Shown here piece by piece: positions 7,548 to 11,089 of a stretch of DNA of 11,089 nucleotides (position 1 is the first letter of the stretch; each line of letters begins with the position of its first letter). Below the pieces are notes generated by a model. That model was not told the origin of the DNA. It did not search any database and saw only the letters and a program-made list of their open reading frames with translations. The DNA lies in NCBI GenBank assembly GCA_013695775.1, contig JACCZV010000159.1:1-11089 (forward strand), given 5' to 3'. Made by a program: the position numbers and the translations under genes. This stretch comes from Chitinophagales bacterium. Its GTDB lineage: Bacteria; Bacteroidota; Bacteroidia; Chitinophagales; UBA10324.

Positions 7548-8045
7548 ATGATGAGAAAAAAATTTTGTATCCTCCCTTTTATTTTTCTCTCAATAAGCAT
7601 AAATTTTTATTCCTGCAGTGATAAATGCAAGAAAATATTCTGCTATAATGGGGGTATATGTATAGACGGTATTTGTGGTTGCCAGTCAGGGTATGAAGGT
7701 GACGATTGCATTATTAAAACTTTAACGAAATTCCTTGGAGCATATAATGTTTCTGATAACTGTTCAGTAACCGGCAATGCGATATATACGGTAAATGTCT
7801 GGGCTGTTGATTCCAACAATACTGAAGTTTTTATTGCCAATTTCAACAATGACTTTTCTAACAGCGTTCAGGCGAACATTGGAATAGCCACCATCGAAAT
7901 TCCTCCTCAATTCCCTGACGCTGATGGCAGATCAGTTACGGGGAATGGAACGTTCAACGGAACTTCAACCATCACCTGGAATTATACTATTATAAGTCCA
8001 GGTGGACAGATAAATAGCTGTACAAATTCTATTTGGACTAAATAG
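7548..8045 (+). CDS. EGF-like domain lipoprotein (second of the tandem pair)
   Basis: Paralogue of the gene that ends at 7362, with the same layout. From the ATG at 7548 it has 165 residues (a second ATG at 7551 is equally possible). A basic start (MMRKK) and hydrophobic core lead to the lipobox Tyr-Ser-Cys23. The EGF-like cysteines are 27, 32, 38, 43, 45 and 54 with the same spacings as the first copy (YNGGIC, GYEGDDC). The beta-rich C-terminal part keeps the paired cysteines (72 and 158) and the shared ending C-T-N-S-I-W-T-K. A TTG-started extension from 7509 is unlikely because it overlaps the promoter element. The copies are clearly diverged, so the duplication is not recent. It has its own promoter element and is separated from the first copy by a strong terminator, so the two may be regulated independently. 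Function unknown. Confidence 0.87.
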   Translation: MMRKKFCILPFIFLSISINFYSCSDKCKKIFCYNGGICIDGICGCQSGYEGDDCIIKTLTKFLGAYNVSDNCSVTGNAIYTVNVWAVDSNNTEVFIANFNNDFSNSVQANIGIATIEIPPQFPDADGRSVTGNGTFNGTSTITWNYTIISPGGQINSCTNSIWTK

Positions 8046-8121
8046 GGCCTGAATATTAAGGCTGCACCTGGGGTATAAACCAGCAGAAAACCAGATGAGA
8101 TATTGCATACTATAGACCAAT

Positions 8122-8154
8122 AAAAAACCGTTTCCACGAAGGTGAAAACGGTTT
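8122..8154 (-). terminator. Hairpin terminator between convergent lipoprotein genes
   Basis: AAACCGTTTCCAC (8125-8137) pairs with GTGAAAACGGTTT (8142-8154) at 12 of 13 positions around a GAAG loop. On the minus strand it is followed by TTTTTT (complement of 8122-8127), so it efficiently ends the leftward lipoprotein transcript. On the plus strand only GTTTATAT follows, so it may be a weaker terminator for the EGF gene. Confidence 0.8.
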
Positions 8155-8173
8155 ATATCTGATTCCAGTAAGT

Positions 8174-8602
8174 TTATTTCGGGATACTATCGTTAGAATT
8201 CATCTTATCTTTTTTCTTATTAAGAGTCTTTGTCGTGTCTCCGCTCATCTTATCCTTTTTATCTTCAAGTGTAGATTGAGTATTACCAGTCATCTTGTCA
8301 GTTTTAGGGTTAGTGGTGGTGGGTACTGGTGTTGTTGGTGTTACAGGCTTCGGCTTAGGCTTTTTACCCGGAGTTTTTTTCATTGCTGTCTGCATCATTG
8401 AATCTGCCCTTGCCTGTGCAAGTGTCATCACTGAATTCATACAATTCATTCTTAGTGAATCGCGGTAGGCTACCACTCTTAAGCCAGCGAGTGAGTCGAT
8501 GGATGCCATTTCACGGCCGGTGTCTACCTTAGGCTGAGTACAGCTTTGCAAAGCAAATACCATCACTATTCCGGAACAAAATATGCTAAAAAGATTTTTC
8601 AT
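8174..8602 (-). CDS. Small lipoprotein with Pro/Lys-rich linker and DKM-repeat tail
   Basis: Function unknown. The 142-residue protein has a clear lipoprotein signal with lipobox Leu-Gln-Ser-Cys21. Residues 36-70 form a likely helical segment carrying the pattern D36-S, D48-S, C54, A66-D67-S, shared without gaps with the upstream lipoprotein, so the two are paralogues. Unlike that protein it continues into a low-complexity Pro/Thr/Lys linker (about 76-100; KKPKPKPVTP) and a tail with three spaced copies of a DKM(T/S/N) motif (about 102, 117 and 132), each in a Lys/Asp/Asn/Thr context. The linker and basic tail suggest an extended periplasmic part, possibly reaching peptidoglycan, which is only inference. 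It starts 35 bases after the previous gene's stop on the same strand, without its own TAnnTTTG element, so an operon is likely. Confidence 0.75.
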   Translation of the reverse strand: MKNLFSIFCSGIVMVFALQSCTQPKVDTGREMASIDSLAGLRVVAYRDSLRMNCMNSVMTLAQARADSMMQTAMKKTPGKKPKPKPVTPTTPVPTTTNPKTDKMTGNTQSTLEDKKDKMSGDTTKTLNKKKDKMNSNDSIPK

Positions 8603-8637
8603 TGTTTTGAGGATTATATTTTTTAGAAATTATCAAT

Positions 8638-8886
8638 CTAAGGATTGGGCATTGCAGCTATTGCAGCATTGTAAAGTGAGTCTGCCTTCATTTGCACCAT
8701 CATGGCTTGGTTAGAAGAGCATTCATTCATCATTGAATCTGCTACCATTTGCATTCTTGATCGGGCAACAGAGTCAGCTCTTGCAGCGCGGGTTTCAGGA
8801 TCCATTGTCTTTGGTGCCTGCTGACAGCTTACGAAAGTAAGCGAGAGTAAGAAACCTCCTGTGAGGAGGGAATAGAGTCGGTTCAT
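8638..8886 (-). CDS. Very small lipoprotein, paralogue of its downstream neighbour
   Basis: Function unknown. From the ATG at 8886 it has 82 residues: signal peptide MNRLYSLLTG..., lipobox Phe-Val-Ser-Cys21, then a short Ala/Met/Ser/Asp-rich, probably helical mature part. The pattern D38-S, D50-S, C56, A68-D69-S has exactly the spacing seen in the next gene (12, 6, 13). Its single mature cysteine besides the lipidated one could form an intermolecular disulfide. A longer start at 8904 adds six residues, but the -7 element at 8912-8919 would put the transcript start almost on that ATG, so I prefer 8886. It probably forms a two-gene operon with the lipoprotein that ends at 8174. Confidence 0.75.
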   Translation of the reverse strand: MNRLYSLLTGGFLLSLTFVSCQQAPKTMDPETRAARADSVARSRMQMVADSMMNECSSNQAMMVQMKADSLYNAAIAAMPNP

Positions 8887-8911
8887 TTTAGAGGTGTTTA
8901 ACATTTGTTCG

Positions 8912-8919
8912 CAAAAATA
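8912..8919 (-). promoter_or_regulatory. Candidate -7 promoter element for the small lipoprotein pair
   Basis: On the minus strand this reads TATTTTTG, an exact TAnnTTTG match 25 bases before the ATG at 8886. It would drive both leftward small lipoproteins. No clear -33 element is seen. Confidence 0.45.
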
Positions 8920-9053
8920 AGTTATTTAGCTTTTAGTTTATAACAGGACGACGAAGTTTTCAACAATTGTACCAACCAATGTTTGAGCACGTTACGGATC
9001 TTCGATAACTGGAATAAATGTTGACTAACTACCCGGCGATTATTCATCCATTC

Positions 9054-9623
9054 ATGAAACAATTATTCTTTATTATTCTTATTTGCCTTACAGCCTCTTC
9101 GCTGATGGCACAAACAGGTATGCTCCTTCCAATAGTTGTTATAGGCAACGACACATTTCCTACTTACCAGATTCCGGACATTGTAGTGGTATCAAAAAGA
9201 ACGTTTAAAGATCCTCTTGAGCAATCCAGATTTAATCAGTTGAAGCGTAATGTTACCATTGTCTATCCATATGCAAAGGAGGCCGGTGCTATTTTCAGAG
9301 ATATTAATACCACAATGGAGGCAATAGAAAAAAAACGTGAGCGTAAAAAATTCATGAAGCTGAAGGAGGATGAATTGGATGTGCTGTTTGAGGGCGATCT
9401 TAAAAATTTAACTGTCACCCAGGGAGAGATTTTATGTAAACTGGTAGCTCGCGAAACAGGCATGAGTGTTTATGACCTGATCACGGAATTTAAGAACCCG
9501 TTGTCTGCGTTTTACTGGAATAAAATGAGTAGCTTTCTGGGCTATAGCCTGCGTTACGAGTATGATGCTCAACAGGAAAAGGACCTAGAATTTATTGTCA
9601 GGTCACTTGAGGGCATATACTGA
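9054..9623 (+). CDS. Exported DUF4294 family protein
   Basis: A Bacteroidota-specific protein of unknown function, recognised as DUF4294 from conserved stretches: LKRNVTIVYPYAKEA (63-77), LTVTQGEILCKLVARETG (119-136), and the SAFYWNKMSSFLGYSLRYEYD block (151-171). The preferred start at 9054 gives 189 residues with a standard signal peptide (KQLFFIILICLTASSLMA) and likely signal peptidase I cleavage before Gln20; no lipobox, so it should be soluble in the periplasm or outside the cell. Starting at 9018 would add 12 residues before the signal and is less likely. The middle (87-106) is strongly charged and probably helical. It is convergent to the glycosyltransferase gene with 95 bases between them and no clear terminator. 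No close TAnnTTTG is seen upstream; AATGTTTG at 8978-8985 is one mismatch away. Confidence 0.85.
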   Translation: MKQLFFIILICLTASSLMAQTGMLLPIVVIGNDTFPTYQIPDIVVVSKRTFKDPLEQSRFNQLKRNVTIVYPYAKEAGAIFRDINTTMEAIEKKRERKKFMKLKEDELDVLFEGDLKNLTVTQGEILCKLVARETGMSVYDLITEFKNPLSAFYWNKMSSFLGYSLRYEYDAQQEKDLEFIVRSLEGIY

Positions 9624-9718
9624 ATCACGCCAAGAGCACAAATTCTTACAAGCGGAATGGTAACCAGATTTCTACTTATAGAGAGGTTCTGACCCGCCAT
9701 CTCTACCTGCACGTCGCC

Positions 9719-10699
9719 TTATAATCTGCTTACCGCCTCCGCTACCGATTTCTCCTCAATAAGCATCATGCACCGGAAATGCCCCTTCGGACATCGTGAA
9801 TAACCGATCTTTGAGCATGGTCTGCATGGTAATCCGTCTATTCCCACTCTTAGTGAATTTACGGGGAGGGCACCATAATAAGGATACATTCCAAATTCAG
9901 GAACAGTATTTCCCCAAATAGAAATAATTCTCTTATTAAATGCTGCGGCTATGTGCATAAGCCCTGTGTCGTGAGTAATTACAGCTTGCGACTGTTTAAT
10001 TAACGATGCGGATTGATTCAATGAAAATGTGCCGCAGCCATTAACAATCTTCACCGGATCATCCTTCGCTAATTGCTCGCCAATGGGTTTATCTTCTGGT
10101 CCCCCGAGAACTATGATTGGATATGTTAAATATGAACAAAGCTTTCTTAACTTATCAGGAGGAAGTTTTTTTGTGTGATGCCTTGCTCCAATCACTAAAG
10201 CAATATATCCGTGAATATGAGTTAAAGGCAGTTGATCTATTGTGATTTCATCTTCAGGAGCAATAAAATAATTTAAACCGCCTCCATCATTTCTTACTCC
10301 AAGCCATCTTACTGGCTCGAGGTAACGTTCTACGATATGAACTGGTGGAAATATATTCAACTTAAAATTAACCAATACCCATTTTTCAAAGTTTAGCTTA
10401 TTGAATGTGCGTGATCTTTTTCCTAACAACAGCTTCACAAGCCACGACTGCCGGCTGCCATGCAGATCTAAAATAAAATCATAATTTTCTTTCCTTAAAT
10501 CCCTTATAACAGAATAAAAATCATTCTGCAAAAGATATTTTTTATCAATAAAAGGATTATGAGCAACGATATCACGATAAGGATAACCGGTAAGATAATG
10601 AATTTCTGAATTTGATATCTGATTTTTAAGGCACCTTATTACGGGGGAAGTAAGCACAATATCTCCAATAGAGCTGAAGCGTATAATAAGGATTTTCAT
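9719..10699 (-). CDS. Glycosyltransferase family 9 protein (ADP-heptose:LPS heptosyltransferase-like)
   Basis: GT9 enzymes transfer a heptose or similar sugar from a nucleotide donor to the lipopolysaccharide core at the inner face of the cytoplasmic membrane. The N-terminal GT-B half has RFSSIGDIVLTSPVIRCLK (7-25), with the conserved Gly-Asp near the acceptor site, and DLHGSRQS (78-85). The C-terminal half has HHTKKLPPDKL (174-184), the strand VLGGPED (197-203), and the donor-site signature THDTGLMHIAAA (242-253). A cysteine-rich segment near the end (Cys292, Cys295, Cys303, His307, Cys310) resembles the C-P-x2-H-x2-C element found in many GT9 proteins. At 326 residues it is full length. The exact sugar cannot be told from sequence. 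It has no same-strand neighbour in the window, and no exact TAnnTTTG is seen upstream. Confidence 0.9.
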   Translation of the reverse strand: MKILIIRFSSIGDIVLTSPVIRCLKNQISNSEIHYLTGYPYRDIVAHNPFIDKKYLLQNDFYSVIRDLRKENYDFILDLHGSRQSWLVKLLLGKRSRTFNKLNFEKWVLVNFKLNIFPPVHIVERYLEPVRWLGVRNDGGGLNYFIAPEDEITIDQLPLTHIHGYIALVIGARHHTKKLPPDKLRKLCSYLTYPIIVLGGPEDKPIGEQLAKDDPVKIVNGCGTFSLNQSASLIKQSQAVITHDTGLMHIAAAFNKRIISIWGNTVPEFGMYPYYGALPVNSLRVGIDGLPCRPCSKIGYSRCPKGHFRCMMLIEEKSVAEAVSRL

Positions 10700-10825
10700 T
10701 CCTGTAAAAATCTTAATTCAGGGGCAGAATGTAAAATGATCTTCCGTATTTTAGATTGTCGGTACTGAAGAATGCTTCTGGTATTTAAAAGGAAATACCT
10801 AACCACATGAATAGATAAAGCCTTC

Positions 10826-10863
10826 AAAAAAGAGTCGCATAAAGCGAACTCATCTCTTTTTTT
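10826..10863. terminator. Bidirectional terminator-like hairpin
   Basis: AAAAAAGAG (10826-10834) can pair with CTCTTTTTT (10854-10862), and the interior can fold as CGC-ATAAA-GCG; alternatively GAGTCGC pairs with GCGAACTC with one bulged base. T-runs lie on both sides (seven T on plus; six T on minus), so either direction could terminate. No gene on either side clearly needs it. Confidence 0.5.
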
Positions 10864-10943
10864 CATCAACTCTTACACAACGATCTGACTTCAATACGCT
10901 AAACTTTTTCCTCCCAGATCAACCCATCTATTCAAAACTGGAC

Positions 10944-10975
10944 AAAAGAAAAAGCCGCCTCAATATGGGCGGATT
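10944..10975 (-). terminator. Intrinsic terminator for a leftward transcript from beyond the window
   Basis: CCGCC (10955-10959) pairs with GGCGG (10968-10972) around an 8-base loop, extended by three A-T pairs beyond one G/A mismatch. Read on the minus strand the stem is followed by CTTTTTCTTTTG, a good U-tract. It implies a leftward gene or RNA ending just inside the right edge. Confidence 0.65.
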
Positions 10976-11089
10976 TCTATTGCTTCTCACCAGAAGTGGC
11001 TATTGACCAGAGCGATTAAATAGTACAACTTTACATTATAAAAAAAACTATAACAAAAAACAATCACAATGAAATAGCAACTCCAGCAA

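Larger units (their letters stand above)
10700..11089. other. Gene-free right end with two terminator-like hairpins
   Basis: These 390 bases carry no convincing reading frame on either strand: short ATG frames end within about 12 codons, and the A+T-rich last 100 bases are low complexity. It should hold the leader of the glycosyltransferase gene and, on the far side, the 3' end of a leftward transcript from outside the window. Two hairpins, at 10826-10863 and 10944-10975, are listed separately. Confidence 0.5.

Noticed and set aside
9679..9705. TAGAGA/TCTCTA hairpin between the DUF4294 gene and the glycosyltransferase gene
   Set aside because: Only six pairs with a 15-base loop and no T-run on either side; likely chance.
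10981..11089. Open minus-strand frame of about 34 codons entering from the right edge
   Set aside because: The translation is Phe/Tyr/Val-rich from A+T-rich DNA and looks non-coding; too short to support a gene.
1..11089. CRISPR array, insertion sequence, phage or defence island
   Set aside because: No spaced direct repeats, transposase motifs, terminal inverted repeats or multi-gene restriction system were seen; the HsdR_N gene alone is not a restriction system.

Overview
The window looks like chromosomal DNA from a member of the Bacteroidota, probably Chitinophagales/Sphingobacteriales-like. The evidence is: an A+T-rich composition; a CRTAC1-type FG-GAP/ASPIC protein; a DUF4294 protein; a DNA polymerase III delta gene head-to-head with a stand-alone HsdR_N-type nuclease-like gene (an arrangement I recall from this phylum); many small lipoproteins ending in S-C lipoboxes; start codons preceded by A/T-rich leaders without a Shine-Dalgarno box; and several exact copies of the Bacteroidota -7 promoter element TAnnTTTG just upstream of genes. 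No database search was possible, so all family names come from motif recognition.

Left part (1-5386): the 3' part of a large secreted-type calcium-binding repeat protein (start lies outside the window) ends at a strong hairpin terminator. Next is a leftward pair, a PD-(D/E)XK nuclease-like HsdR_N protein followed by a short-chain dehydrogenase. They diverge across a 315-base gene-free region from holA (DNA polymerase III delta), which is followed at 28 bases by a small putative lipoprotein. Convergent to these is tilS, the tRNA-Ile lysidine synthase.

Middle part (6713-9053): this is a block of cell-envelope lipoproteins. Two tandem paralogues each carry one EGF-like six-cysteine module and a beta-rich C-terminal domain; each has its own -7 promoter element. 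Facing them, and separated by a shared hairpin terminator, is a leftward pair of very small lipoproteins that are also paralogous to each other (an ungapped DS-x10-DS-x4-C-x12-ADS pattern).

Right part (9054-11089): a secreted DUF4294 protein converges with a glycosyltransferase family 9 (heptosyltransferase-like) gene. The last 390 bases hold no convincing gene but contain two terminator-like hairpins, the second oriented to stop a leftward transcript that would enter from beyond the window.

Overall this is ordinary housekeeping DNA (replication, tRNA modification, envelope glycosylation) interleaved with poorly characterised envelope lipoproteins. I see no mobile element, phage, CRISPR array, rRNA or tRNA. 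The parts most open to new biology are the two paralogous lipoprotein pairs and the HsdR_N/holA pairing.
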